Source: Pseudomonas nabeulensis
GTDB lineage: Bacteria; Pseudomonadota; Gammaproteobacteria; Pseudomonadales; Pseudomonadaceae
Assembly (NCBI RefSeq): GCF_004682045.1
Contig: NZ_QUZT01000018.1
Location: forward strand, 1 to 64,000
Direction: 5' to 3'
Length of the DNA stretch: 64,000 nucleotides
Positions 36,127 to 44,230 of this stretch are shown here, piece by piece (position 1 is the first letter of the stretch; each line of letters starts with the position of its first letter). The notes below the pieces were generated by a model. That model saw only the letters and a program-made list of their open reading frames with translations, was not told where the DNA came from and did no database searches. The position numbers and the translations under genes are program-made.

Positions 36127-37110
36127 TCAGCGCGGTTGTTCGGTATGCCCCTCGGCCATCGCCACCACCACTTTGCGTGGCCCGGTGAAGGGCGAACGAG
36201 CGTGGGCGGCCAGCATATTATCCAACATCAGCACATCGCCCTCCTGCCAGGGAAAGCTGATGGCGCAGCTATCCAGCACCCGCCGAACCTCATCGAGTAC
36301 CTGGGCCTCGATCGGCGAGCCATCCCCGTAGTAGACGTTACGAGGCAGGTCTTCCTCGTCAACGATTTCGAGCAACGTCTCGCGCACTTCCTGCGGCAGG
36401 TTGGAAACGTGAAACAGATGGGCCTGATTGAACCAGACCCGGTCCCCGGTAGAGGGGTGAATGGCCACGGCCTGGCACACCTGGCGGGTACGCAACTCAC
36501 CGTCGTCCTTCCATTCCCATTCAATGGCATGGGCCTGGCAATAGGCTTGCACCACACTGCGGTCATCGGTATTGAAGACTTGCTCCCAGCCGACATCCAG
36601 GCCGTTGCCATAGTTGCGCACATACATCAGGCCCTTTTCGACAAAGCGCTGACGGATGTACTCGGGCATACGGCGGTAGACTTCACGGCTGTCGGCAATG
36701 GGCGTCTCACCGCCGGTCTGTGCGGCAACCACGCTGTAGAACCAGATCTTCATCGGCCATTCGAGGGTGTAGGCCTGCTCGTTATGCAGCGGAATACTCT
36801 GGTGTGCCGGGTATTCAGTCGAGGTGTACACCCCTTGGGTCACGTTACTGCGGGGCGTGGAACCAAACTCGTAATTGAGCAACGGGTGACCGAACGATTG
36901 GGCGAACAGGCGAAACTCATCCACGCCTCCCACCTCAAAGCCGCGGAACAAAATCCCGCCACTCTGAGGCAGGTGCTGCTCCACCAAAGGTTTCAGCTCG
37001 GCGAATACGTCCATCAAGCCGAGGCCAGCCTCGGGCGCCTCGATTAACAATGGCAAGCTGCCCCGCTCGCTCAACAACGCAGAAACGTTGAATTCCAACA
37101 ATACGGTCAT
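36127..37110 (-). CDS. SyrP-like Fe(II)/2-oxoglutarate aspartyl beta-hydroxylase
   Basis: TauD/TfdA-family dioxygenase of about 327 residues resembling SyrP, which hydroxylates aspartate bound to an NRPS carrier domain. The iron motif is H-N-E near residue 111 (an HxE form of the HxD/E pair); the distal His and the 2-oxoglutarate-binding Arg are in H-A-R-S-P-F-T-G-P-R near residue 310. It lies upstream of the NRPS operon, which has two Asp-type modules, so it probably makes the OH-Asp of this pyoverdine; OH-Asp is a hydroxy-acid iron ligand. The frame is open to 37269, but the ATG at 37110 has a GGAG site, and a candidate promoter lies just before it, within the longer version. Confidence 0.85.
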   Translation of the reverse strand: MTVLLEFNVSALLSERGSLPLLIEAPEAGLGLMDVFAELKPLVEQHLPQSGGILFRGFEVGGVDEFRLFAQSFGHPLLNYEFGSTPRSNVTQGVYTSTEYPAHQSIPLHNEQAYTLEWPMKIWFYSVVAAQTGGETPIADSREVYRRMPEYIRQRFVEKGLMYVRNYGNGLDVGWEQVFNTDDRSVVQAYCQAHAIEWEWKDDGELRTRQVCQAVAIHPSTGDRVWFNQAHLFHVSNLPQEVRETLLEIVDEEDLPRNVYYGDGSPIEAQVLDEVRRVLDSCAISFPWQEGDVLMLDNMLAAHARSPFTGPRKVVVAMAEGHTEQPR

Positions 37111-37145
37111 GTCGCTCCACTCCAAAGGCACGTCGTCCCTATAAA

Positions 37146-37168
37146 ACGAATCGAGCGAGGAAAAATTA
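37146..37168 (-). promoter_or_regulatory. degenerate PvdS box ahead of the hydroxylase
   Basis: On the minus strand TAATT, 15 bases, CGT: one base off TAAAT and one base short of the 16-base spacing seen in the other four boxes. Position (36 bp before the ATG at 37110) is the same as for pvdP. The call is tentative. Confidence 0.4.
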
Positions 37169-37265
37169 GCGCGAGGTGGGAGGCCGGGAGGGGTGTCATC
37201 AAGGGTTACATCAATCCCGAGAAAACCACGCAAACCCGAGCTAGCATTGACGGACACCACTTTTT

Positions 37266-37283
37266 GCAACTACATTTAGTTAC
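37266..37283. promoter_or_regulatory. candidate HicB operator
   Basis: GCAACTA, four bases, TAGTTAC is an inverted repeat with six of seven positions matching, ending 14 bp before the hicA start. Autoregulation by HicB through such a site is usual for this family; here it is inference. Confidence 0.45.
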
Positions 37284-37297
37284 ACGCAGGGAACGCC

Positions 37298-37549
37298 GTG
37301 TCCAAAAATGAAAAGCTGCTCGCCAAATTGCTCAATGAACATATGGCATTTACCTGGCCCGAACTCGTTACGCTGTTGCGACGACTGGGCTACACACAGA
37401 TTGAGGGGGCGGGAAGCCGGGTCAAGTTCGACATCGGCGACCCCAGTGCAATGATCACCCTGCACAAGCCTCACCCCGGCAACGAACTGAAACACTACAT
37501 TCGGCGCCAGATCATCGAACAATTGAAATCAGGAGAACTGATTCAGTGA
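37298..37549 (+). CDS. hicA: HicA-family mRNA interferase toxin
   Basis: Small toxin of 83 residues with the HicA double-stranded-RNA-binding-like fold. The catalytic His is expected in the strand I-T-L-H-K-P-H (near residue 56), and G-A-G-S-R-V-K-F before it and I-R-R-Q-I-I-E-Q-L after it are typical of the family. HicA cleaves mRNA when free of antitoxin. The start is GTG behind AGGGA. It overlaps hicB by four bases (GTGA), the classic toxin-first layout. The pair lies between the pyoverdine locus and transporter genes, a common place for accessory insertion. Confidence 0.88.
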   Translation: MSKNEKLLAKLLNEHMAFTWPELVTLLRRLGYTQIEGAGSRVKFDIGDPSAMITLHKPHPGNELKHYIRRQIIEQLKSGELIQ

Positions 37550-37911
37550 ACAACCAACTGAAACACAATGGCTACATCGGCTCCATCGAAGCCAGCCTCG
37601 AAGACAACTGCCTGTTCGGCAAAGTGCTGTTCATCAAGGCACTGGTGAGCTACGAAGGCAAAACCGTCGCGGAGCTGGACGCCGCATTTCGCGAAGCGGT
37701 GGAAGACTACCTCGCGACCTGCCAGGCGCTGGGGCAAACACCCGAAAAACCTTGTAAAGGCTCTTTCAATGTTCGCGTCGGCCACGACCTGCACCTGGCG
37801 GCGGCCCTGGCGGCGACCCGCAAGAAAGTGACACTCAACGACCTGACTCGCCAGGCACTGAACGAGTTTCTGCAACATCACAGCGCGGATACGTGTCCGG
37901 CACTTGGCTGA
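37546..37911 (+). CDS. hicB: HicB-family antitoxin
   Basis: Antitoxin partner of 121 residues. The N-terminal half has the partially degraded RNase-H-like HicB fold (G-Y-I-G-S-I-E-A to V-A-E-L-D-A-A-F-R-E-A-V-E-D-Y-L), and the C-terminal part (about residues 80-115, K-V-T-L-N-D-L-T-R-Q-A-L-N-E-F-L) looks like a ribbon-helix-helix DNA-binding end, so it can both block HicA and repress the operon. The start is GTG behind AGGAG, overlapping the hicA stop. Its stop codon directly abuts the stop codon of the convergent MFS gene. Confidence 0.87.
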   Translation: MNNQLKHNGYIGSIEASLEDNCLFGKVLFIKALVSYEGKTVAELDAAFREAVEDYLATCQALGQTPEKPCKGSFNVRVGHDLHLAAALAATRKKVTLNDLTRQALNEFLQHHSADTCPALG

Positions 37912-39084
37912 TCAGCCCAGCCGCCGATACCCCAACACCGCTGACCCCATCACCACCGCTCCCGCCACCAGCGCCACCCAGAACCCGCTGGTGGCGCCAA
38001 AGTGGTCGATCATCCAACCGGAGCTGGCGGCACCGATCGCTACACCGATGCTGAGGCCGGTGATCAGCCAGGTCATGCCTTCGGTGAGGCGGCTCGGTGG
38101 CACAACCCGCTCCACCAGCGCCATCGATACGATCAGGGTCGGGGCGAAAAACAGGCCGGAGATAAAGATCGCCGCCGCCAGTCCCGGAATGTTGGTGACC
38201 AGCAGCAACGGCAAAGTGGTCAACGCAGTAGCCACGCCACAGAACAGAAACTGTCGGGCCAACGGCGCCTTGAGCTTGAGGGTGCCGAAGGCCAACCCGG
38301 CCAGGCATGAACCAATGGCGTACACCGACAGCACAATGCTTGCCGCCGCCGGCTGGCCCTGGTGCTGGGCGAACGCCACGCTGACCACATCGACCACGCC
38401 AACGATCACGCCCATGGCCAACAGCAGGATCATCAGGATCAACACCGAAGGCGAAGCGATCAGCCAACCGCTGTGATGTTCGTGATGCTCATGCACCGGC
38501 GGCTCGGTCTCACGTTGCAACACAAACGTGGTCACACCCACCGCCAGCAGCAACGCCGCAACCAACGGCCCCGCTTCGGGGAACAGCACCACACTCAACC
38601 CCACCGACATCGGCGGACCAATGATGAAGCACACCTCGTCGAGTACCGATTCCAGGGCAAATGCGGTTTGCAGCTTGGGTTGACCGCGATACAGTTCGGT
38701 CCAGCGTGCCCGCACCATCGCCGACATGTTTGGCATGCAGCCGGCCACTGCCGCGAACAGGAACAGCGTCCAGTTCGGCGCCTGCAAGCGAGTACACAGC
38801 AACAGCAATAACAATGCCCCGCCGCCGATCAGCGCCGCGATGGGCAATACCCGCCCCTGGCTATACCGGTCCACCAAGCGCGAAACCTGTGGCGCACAAA
38901 ACGCCGTAGCCAAGGCAAATACCGCCGCCACCGAACCCGCCAGGCCGTAGCCGCCGTGCACTTGGGACAGCATGGTGATCAAGCCGATACCGGTCATGGA
39001 CACAGGCATGCGCGCCAGCATGCCGGCCAGTACAAAAGCACGAGCGCCAGGCACCTGAAACAGCTCGGCGTAGGGGTTTGCCAT
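37912..39084 (-). CDS. MFS transporter
   Basis: Integral membrane protein of 390 residues with about 12 hydrophobic helices, in the major facilitator superfamily. The loop after the first helix pair contains R-L-V-D-R-Y-S-Q-G-R, matching the MFS motif A region. A His-rich loop (V-H-E-H-H-E-H-H) near residue 200 joins the two halves. The substrate cannot be read from the sequence. The MATE gene lies 40 bp upstream on the same strand, so the two exporters may be co-transcribed. Confidence 0.8.
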   Translation of the reverse strand: MANPYAELFQVPGARAFVLAGMLARMPVSMTGIGLITMLSQVHGGYGLAGSVAAVFALATAFCAPQVSRLVDRYSQGRVLPIAALIGGGALLLLLLCTRLQAPNWTLFLFAAVAGCMPNMSAMVRARWTELYRGQPKLQTAFALESVLDEVCFIIGPPMSVGLSVVLFPEAGPLVAALLLAVGVTTFVLQRETEPPVHEHHEHHSGWLIASPSVLILMILLLAMGVIVGVVDVVSVAFAQHQGQPAAASIVLSVYAIGSCLAGLAFGTLKLKAPLARQFLFCGVATALTTLPLLLVTNIPGLAAAIFISGLFFAPTLIVSMALVERVVPPSRLTEGMTWLITGLSIGVAIGAASSGWMIDHFGATSGFWVALVAGAVVMGSAVLGYRRLG

Positions 39085-39124
39085 GGGTTAAACGCCTTCA
39101 AGCCTTAAGTTGCGCCACCTTTTA

Positions 39125-40480
39125 TCACACCAACCGCGTGATCTGCTTGTGCCGCCATACCAATCGGTAATACGCGGTCTGCAAGGCCAACATCGCCAGG
39201 TAAGTCACCGGAAACGCCATCCACACCCCTTCCAGGCCGAAGTGTGCGTTGAGCAGGTAGGCCATCGGCAACTCAACACAGAGTACGCAGAAGATCGAGA
39301 TCGCCACCGGCATCAACACCACACCGCTGGCGCGCATGATCCCGCCCACCACCGCCTGGAAACCGAACACCAGGATGCTCCACAGCATGATGTGCAGCAG
39401 GTGTTCAGCCTTGATCCGTGCCGCATCGTCGGTAATGAACAGACCCAGCAACCAGTGGGACAACACGTAGCCCAGCACGATCAGGCCACCAGTCAGGCAA
39501 GTGTTGATCAACAACCCGGTGCGCAGGATCGGCCCGATACGTTCCAGACGCCCGGCGCCAATGGCCTGGGCGCCGAGGATCGAGGCAGTGATAGCAATCG
39601 ACAGCGCCGGGAACTGCACATAGTTGACGATCTGTGTCACCGCGCCATACGCCGCCGTGGCCTGGGAACCGTGGCTGTTGACCAGGGCGAGAATCACTAA
39701 TTCCGATAGCGACAACACCACCATCTGTAGGCCGGTGGGCAGGCCGATGCGTAGGACCTTTCCCAAAATCACGCGATCCAGGCGCAAGGCGGCGATCAGT
39801 TCCCTGTCCGGCGCCATCACATGATTTTTATGGCGCAGACGCAGGACCAAAAACACCATGGCCAACGCGTTGCCCACCAGCCCGGCGAATACCGCGCTCT
39901 GGATGCCCAAGGGCGGCAGGCCGATCCAGCCGCGAATCAGCGCTGGGGTCAGCAGCAAGCCCACCAGGGTCGAGACCATCAGCGCCAGCAACGGCGAGAC
40001 CGTATCGCTGACGCCACGCAACAATTGGGTATAGAGGATGAACACCAGCAACAGCGGCATGATCAACATCATCATCTGCGCGTAACCCACCGCATCGTCC
40101 AGTACGTCAATGGGCGTGCCCAACGCCTGCAACGCTGGCCGCGCAAAAAGGCTGCCCAACACGGCCGCAATCACCCCCACCAACGCCCCCAACGTCAGGG
40201 TGGCGCCCGTGATCACCTTGACCATCCCCGTTTCCTGGGCGCCCCAGGCCTGGCCGATCAACACCGAGGCGCCCGCCCCCAAGCCGATCACCAGGGCGAT
40301 AAAGAAAAACACAATGGGAAACATGCCCGACACCGCCGCCAGCGCCTGGGTGCCGAGCATTTGCCCGACATAGATGCCATTGAGGGTGCCGGAAAAACTT
40401 TGCAGGAAGTTGGACAGCACCATGGGTGCCAAAAAGATCAGGTAGACCTGCCACAGCGGACGTTGCAAAGGGCTTTGCAT
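39125..40480 (-). CDS. MATE-family multidrug/toxin efflux transporter
   Basis: Membrane protein of 451 residues with about 12 helices in two homologous halves. N-terminal P-L-W-Q-V-Y-L-I-F-L-A-P-M-V-L-S-N and G-Q-A-W-G-A near residue 92 are typical of the MATE (DinF/NorM) family, cation-coupled drug exporters. The gene begins 37 bp after the amiB stop on the same strand with no clear terminator between, so read-through from the amide operon is possible. Substrate unknown. Confidence 0.85.
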   Translation of the reverse strand: MQSPLQRPLWQVYLIFLAPMVLSNFLQSFSGTLNGIYVGQMLGTQALAAVSGMFPIVFFFIALVIGLGAGASVLIGQAWGAQETGMVKVITGATLTLGALVGVIAAVLGSLFARPALQALGTPIDVLDDAVGYAQMMMLIMPLLLVFILYTQLLRGVSDTVSPLLALMVSTLVGLLLTPALIRGWIGLPPLGIQSAVFAGLVGNALAMVFLVLRLRHKNHVMAPDRELIAALRLDRVILGKVLRIGLPTGLQMVVLSLSELVILALVNSHGSQATAAYGAVTQIVNYVQFPALSIAITASILGAQAIGAGRLERIGPILRTGLLINTCLTGGLIVLGYVLSHWLLGLFITDDAARIKAEHLLHIMLWSILVFGFQAVVGGIMRASGVVLMPVAISIFCVLCVELPMAYLLNAHFGLEGVWMAFPVTYLAMLALQTAYYRLVWRHKQITRLV

Positions 40481-40517
40481 GAAAAACGGGGCCTCGGATA
40501 ACTAAAGCGTCCGAGGG

Positions 40518-41501
40518 TTATACCGTAATTGGATCCCACCTTCCTGTGCTTTCGGGTTCAACCACCAGGCCGGCGTTGCGCACCGTCGCAATCAAGTGCC
40601 GAGCGCCGCTTTGCAGCAGGCATTCGGCAAGTGCCGGCTCCAGCTCCACCCGCAAGCGCCTGGTCAGCGCCCTCGCGCCAAATCGCGCGTCGTGCTGGCG
40701 GCACAACCAGGCCTTCGCCTGCGCATCCACGCTTAACCTGCGCTGTTGCGCTGCCAAGCGTTGGTTGAGTTTGCCCAGCTCCACGTCCAGCAGCGCATCC
40801 AGCCACTGAATATCGATAGGCTCGAACATCAAGATACGATCAATGCGGTTGAGAAACTCCGGCTCGAAATGACCGTGCAACGCCTCTTCCAACACCGCCG
40901 CTTCATCGCGTACAAAACCACGCACCACGCGCCGCCACCCCTGGGCAAACCGCTGGCGATGGCGCCGCGCCTGCTGCGCGCCGATATTGCTGGTCATGAA
41001 GATCAGGCTGTTGCGAAAGTCCAGCGTGCGCGTACCCCCGGCCAACGTGAGCTGGCCGTTTTCCAGGATGCCCAGCAGGCTGCGCACCACTTCCTTGCTG
41101 GCCTTTTCCAGCTCATCGAACAACACGATGCCCGGCCGACTGTAGGTGCCCTGGATCAACTCGCTGTTGAACAGGCTGATGCCCTCCTTGCTGCCCACAT
41201 ACCCCGGCGGCGCGCCGGTCAGGGCTGCCGCGTAATGTTCCTGGGCCAGCGTATGCATGTCGATACGGCAAAAGCCATCGCTGCGACCGTGCAGCGCCTG
41301 GGCCAGCAGCCGCACGATCTCAGTCTTGCCCACGCCGGTTGGCCCCATGAACAGGTTGACACTCAGCGGTCGATCACGCTCGCCGATATCGGCCTTGACC
41401 ACCTTGAGCAACCCCTCCACCTGGGCCAACGCCGCGTCCTGGCCGACGATGCGACTGCGCAGCAACGCCATCACCTGCGCCGGTTCAAAGGTAAAGCGCA
41501 T
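40518..41501 (-). CDS. amiB: AmiB-like single AAA+ ATPase of the amidase operon
   Basis: AAA+ protein of 327 residues related to the second ATPase module of Clp/Hsp100 chaperones but standing alone. Seen: Walker A (G-P-T-G-V-G-K-T) near residue 53, G-A-P-P-G-Y-V-G pore-type segment near 95, Walker B (V-L-F-D-E-L-E-K-A) near 125, sensor-1 (M-T-S-N-I-G) near 168, Arg finger in F-L-N-R-I-D near 217, and a Clp C-terminal small domain with F-G-A-R-A-L sensor-2 near 275. In P. aeruginosa the gene after amiE is amiB, a Clp-like ATPase, which supports the name. It starts 3 bp after amiE. Its biochemical role is not established from the sequence. Confidence 0.8.
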   Translation of the reverse strand: MRFTFEPAQVMALLRSRIVGQDAALAQVEGLLKVVKADIGERDRPLSVNLFMGPTGVGKTEIVRLLAQALHGRSDGFCRIDMHTLAQEHYAAALTGAPPGYVGSKEGISLFNSELIQGTYSRPGIVLFDELEKASKEVVRSLLGILENGQLTLAGGTRTLDFRNSLIFMTSNIGAQQARRHRQRFAQGWRRVVRGFVRDEAAVLEEALHGHFEPEFLNRIDRILMFEPIDIQWLDALLDVELGKLNQRLAAQQRRLSVDAQAKAWLCRQHDARFGARALTRRLRVELEPALAECLLQSGARHLIATVRNAGLVVEPESTGRWDPITV

Positions 41502-41504
41502 GCC

Positions 41505-42548
41505 CTACCCCGCAGTCTTTTCTTTACCGCCATGGGGCAGTTGCCCCACCGGGCACTCGGCCACACCGACGGTGCTGCGAGTGATTTTTTCCACATTCTC
41601 CTGGGCCTTTTGCGCGTCCAGCACCCAGGTGCGATAGAACTCGAAAGGACAGTCCGCCATGCCCTTGTCGCCATCGCCCGAGGCATGCATGCCGGTGTAG
41701 CCGCGATGCAGCAATTTGAACAGATGGTTCTGCGACTGATCATTGGCCCGCGCATCGCGAATCTGCGAGATCGACAACTGCGCATACTGGATGCCCATCT
41801 CTTCTTCGCCGCATTCGCCCAGGGTGCGCCCATCAAAACCGATGATCGCCGAGTGGCCAAAGTACGAATACACCCCGTCGAAGCCGGCCGCATTCGCCAC
41901 GGCCACATAGCAGTTGTTCGCCCAGGCCATGCTCTTGGACATCTGCACCTGCTGCTCCTTGGCCGGGTACATGTAGCCCTGGCAACGCACGATCAGCTCG
42001 GCGCCCTTCATAGCGCAATCGCGCCAGATTTCCGGGTAGTTGCCGTCATCGCAGATGATCAGGCTGATCTGCATGCCCTTGGGCCCCTCGCACACATACG
42101 TGCGGTCGCCCGGATACCAGCCTTCGATGGGGCACCACGGAATGCACTTGCGATAACGCTGCACGATTTCGCCGAGGTTATTGATCAGCACCAACGTGTT
42201 GTACGGCGCCTTGTGCGGATGTTCTTCGTGGCGCTCGCCGGTCAGGGAGAACACACCCCAGGTATTCGCCTGGCGGCAGGCCGCCGAGAAGATCGCAGTT
42301 TCCTCGCCAGGAATGCTCGCGGCGGTGGCCATCATCTCGTCGTGGTCGTACATGATGCCCATGGTGCTGTACTCGGGGAACACCACCAGATCCATGCCGG
42401 GCAAGCCCTGCTTCATGCCGACAATAATTTCGGCGATCTTCTTCGCGTTATCGATGACTTCGGCCTTGGAATGCAGGCGCGGCATCTTGTAGTTCACCAC
42501 CGCTACACCGACGGTGTCCGGGCTGCTGGAAATGTCGCCATGGCGCAT
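41505..42548 (-). CDS. amiE: AmiE, aliphatic amidase
   Basis: Nitrilase-fold amidase of 347 residues that hydrolyses short aliphatic amides (acetamide, propionamide) to acid and ammonia. The start M-R-H-G-D-I-S-S-S and long stretches match P. aeruginosa AmiE closely by eye. The catalytic triad is visible: Glu in F-P-E-Y-S near residue 59, Lys in Y-R-K near 134, and Cys in I-I-C-D-D-G near 166. Unlike the classical ami operon there are no amiC, amiR or amiS genes nearby; instead the gene lies behind fmdA and fmdB, so control probably comes from the fmd promoter. Confidence 0.95.
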   Translation of the reverse strand: MRHGDISSSPDTVGVAVVNYKMPRLHSKAEVIDNAKKIAEIIVGMKQGLPGMDLVVFPEYSTMGIMYDHDEMMATAASIPGEETAIFSAACRQANTWGVFSLTGERHEEHPHKAPYNTLVLINNLGEIVQRYRKCIPWCPIEGWYPGDRTYVCEGPKGMQISLIICDDGNYPEIWRDCAMKGAELIVRCQGYMYPAKEQQVQMSKSMAWANNCYVAVANAAGFDGVYSYFGHSAIIGFDGRTLGECGEEEMGIQYAQLSISQIRDARANDQSQNHLFKLLHRGYTGMHASGDGDKGMADCPFEFYRTWVLDAQKAQENVEKITRSTVGVAECPVGQLPHGGKEKTAG

Positions 42549-42563
42549 TGCAACGCTCCTGTT

Positions 42564-42911
42564 CTAGTGACTGATCATCCACGGCCGTGGGCCGGTCCTG
42601 GTCTTGAGGCCCAAAGGGTTGGCCTTGCTCGGCACGACTTTTTTACTCGTGCCGCAGCAACTGCAACCGGCCGGGTGCCGGCGGCTTTCCTGGTATTCGC
42701 CCACGGTTTGCGGCGCATTGGCGCTGCGTTCGTTGCCGGCGATGGCCTTGCGCTGGTGGGCCGACAAGGTTTGCAGCGCGGGAGCGGACACCAGCAGGTG
42801 CCCGCCCGGCCCTTCGCAGTACGGGCACTGGCTGGGTTCGTTGCGCTGGGCGATAGGCCGCAACATCGTGAAGGTGCCGCACGCGGCACACGTGTATTCA
42901 TAGGTCGGCAT
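42564..42911 (-). CDS. fmdB: FmdB-family zinc-ribbon protein
   Basis: Small protein of 115 residues starting M-P-T-Y-E-Y-T-C-A-A-C-G, the hallmark of FmdB/CxxC-CxxC regulatory proteins. The N-terminal zinc ribbon has C-A-A-C near residue 8 and C-P-Y-C near 29; a further C-S-C-C lies near residue 83. FmdB was described next to formamidase in Methylophilus as a putative regulator. The start at 42911 lies 2 bp after the fmdA stop; the longer open frame upstream overlaps fmdA and is not credible. Its exact function is unknown. Confidence 0.88.
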   Translation of the reverse strand: MPTYEYTCAACGTFTMLRPIAQRNEPSQCPYCEGPGGHLLVSAPALQTLSAHQRKAIAGNERSANAPQTVGEYQESRRHPAGCSCCGTSKKVVPSKANPLGLKTRTGPRPWMISH

Positions 42912-42913
42912 GG

Positions 42914-44143
42914 CTACAGGTCCGGGGCGATGGGCAAATCGATGCTGCCGTCGAGGAATTTGGTCGGGCCGTTGGCATTCGGGTTGATATCGAATTCGAA
43001 GATTTCCGTGGGCAACCACAAGGTGGCGCAGGCATTCGGAATATCCACCACACCGCTGATATGCCCCTGCACCGGTGCCGAGCCGAGCAGCGCATAGCCC
43101 TGGGCCGGCGAGTAGCCGAACTTGGTCAGGTAGTTGATCGCGTTGAGGCACGCCTGGCGGTAGGCGATATTGACGTCCAGGTAATGTTGCTGGCCCTGTT
43201 CATCCACCGAGATGCCTTCGAAGATCAGGTAGTTTTTGTAGTTCGGCGTGATCGGACTGGGCTTGAACACCGGGTTCTTGATGCCGTACTTGGCCATCCC
43301 GCCCTTGATCAGCTCGACCTTCATGTGCACCCAGCCGGCCATTTCAATGGCGCCGCAAAAGGTGATTTCACCGTCGCCCTGGCTGAAGTGCAGGTCGCCC
43401 ACCGAAAGCCCGGCACCGTTGACGTAGACCGGGAAGAAGATCTTCGAGCCTCGGGACAAATCCTTGATATCGCAGTTACCGCCATGCTCGCGCGGTGGCA
43501 CGGTGCGCGCGCCGGTTGCAGCGGCATCGTCACGGGCCTGGCCTTTCATCTTGCCCATATGCGCCGTAGCCGCCAGCGGTGCGTTGGCCAGCGGAGGGAC
43601 GCGAGTGGGGTTGGTGTCGATCAGTTCCTGTTCGCGACGGTTCCAGTCAGCCAGCATCACCGGGTCGGGCAAGCAGCCGATCAAGCCAGGGTGAATCAGA
43701 CCGGCAAAGTTCACCCCCGGAATGTGCCGGGAGCTGGTGAACATGCCCTTGAAATCCCAGATGGCTTTTTGCGCGCTGGGGAAGTGATCGGTGAGAAAGC
43801 CGCCGCCGTTCTGGCGCGAGAAGAAGCCGTTGAAACCCCATTGGGAATCGGCCTTGGCGCCGATGTCCAGCAGGTCCACCACCAGCAAGTCACCTGGTTC
43901 GGCGCCGTGCACACCCACGGGACCAGACAGGTAATGCACGGTGGACAGGTCCACATCACGCACATCGCTGGCGTCGTCGTTGTTCTTGATCGCGCCGGCG
44001 GTCCAGTCGTAGGTTTCCAGGATGAAGTCATCCCCCGGCTTGACCCAGCAGGCCATCGGGATATCCGGGTGCCAGCGGTTGTGGATCTGTTCGTTTTCAG
44101 TGACGGGTTGGTTGAGGTCGACTTTGATCAGCGTTTCGGTCAT
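42914..44143 (-). CDS. fmdA: FmdA, formamidase (FmdA/AmdA family)
   Basis: Metal-dependent acetamidase/formamidase of 409 residues that releases formate and ammonia from formamide. Family stretches visible include H-N-R-W-H-P-D near residue 21, C-W-V-K-P-G-D near 32, G-P-V-G-V-H-G-A-E-P-G-D near 74, N-F-A-G-L-I-H-P-G-L near 145, and P-P-R-E-H-G-G-N-C-D near 217, together supplying the expected His/Asp metal ligands. Length is normal for the family. It is first of fmdA-fmdB-amiE-amiB. A TGACGTA-type site lies 67 bp upstream, the same motif as at the amide transporter promoter. Confidence 0.94.
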   Translation of the reverse strand: MTETLIKVDLNQPVTENEQIHNRWHPDIPMACWVKPGDDFILETYDWTAGAIKNNDDASDVRDVDLSTVHYLSGPVGVHGAEPGDLLVVDLLDIGAKADSQWGFNGFFSRQNGGGFLTDHFPSAQKAIWDFKGMFTSSRHIPGVNFAGLIHPGLIGCLPDPVMLADWNRREQELIDTNPTRVPPLANAPLAATAHMGKMKGQARDDAAATGARTVPPREHGGNCDIKDLSRGSKIFFPVYVNGAGLSVGDLHFSQGDGEITFCGAIEMAGWVHMKVELIKGGMAKYGIKNPVFKPSPITPNYKNYLIFEGISVDEQGQQHYLDVNIAYRQACLNAINYLTKFGYSPAQGYALLGSAPVQGHISGVVDIPNACATLWLPTEIFEFDINPNANGPTKFLDGSIDLPIAPDL

Positions 44144-44209
44144 GGACTGGCTCCTGGACGGATGACATTGCGTGCGATCCAGTCTCGTGGAGCCAGGTAA
44201 AACGGGGAA

Positions 44210-44225
44210 TACGTTGGATGACGTA
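44210..44225. promoter_or_regulatory. TGACGTA operator upstream of fmdA
   Basis: TACGTTG, GA, TGACGTA: an inverted repeat of 7-2-7 geometry with two mismatched positions. It has the same layout as the perfect site upstream of the amide ABC transporter at 54351-54366. It is a candidate binding site for the LuxR-type response regulator at 57.9 kb. Confidence 0.6.
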
Positions 44226-44230
44226 TGGGG

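Noticed and set aside
37111-37269. N-terminal extension of the SyrP-like hydroxylase
   Set aside because: The extra 53 residues are unlike the family, overlap a promoter-like element, and the ATG at 37110 has a good GGAG site.
40492-40516. CCTCGGA ... TCCGAGG inverted repeat between amiB and the MATE gene as a terminator
   Set aside because: A 7-bp stem with an 11-base loop and no T-run on the relevant strand.
42912-43151. Longer FmdB version overlapping fmdA
   Set aside because: The family start M-P-T-Y-E-Y lies at 42911, 2 bp after the fmdA stop; the extension is read out of frame through fmdA.
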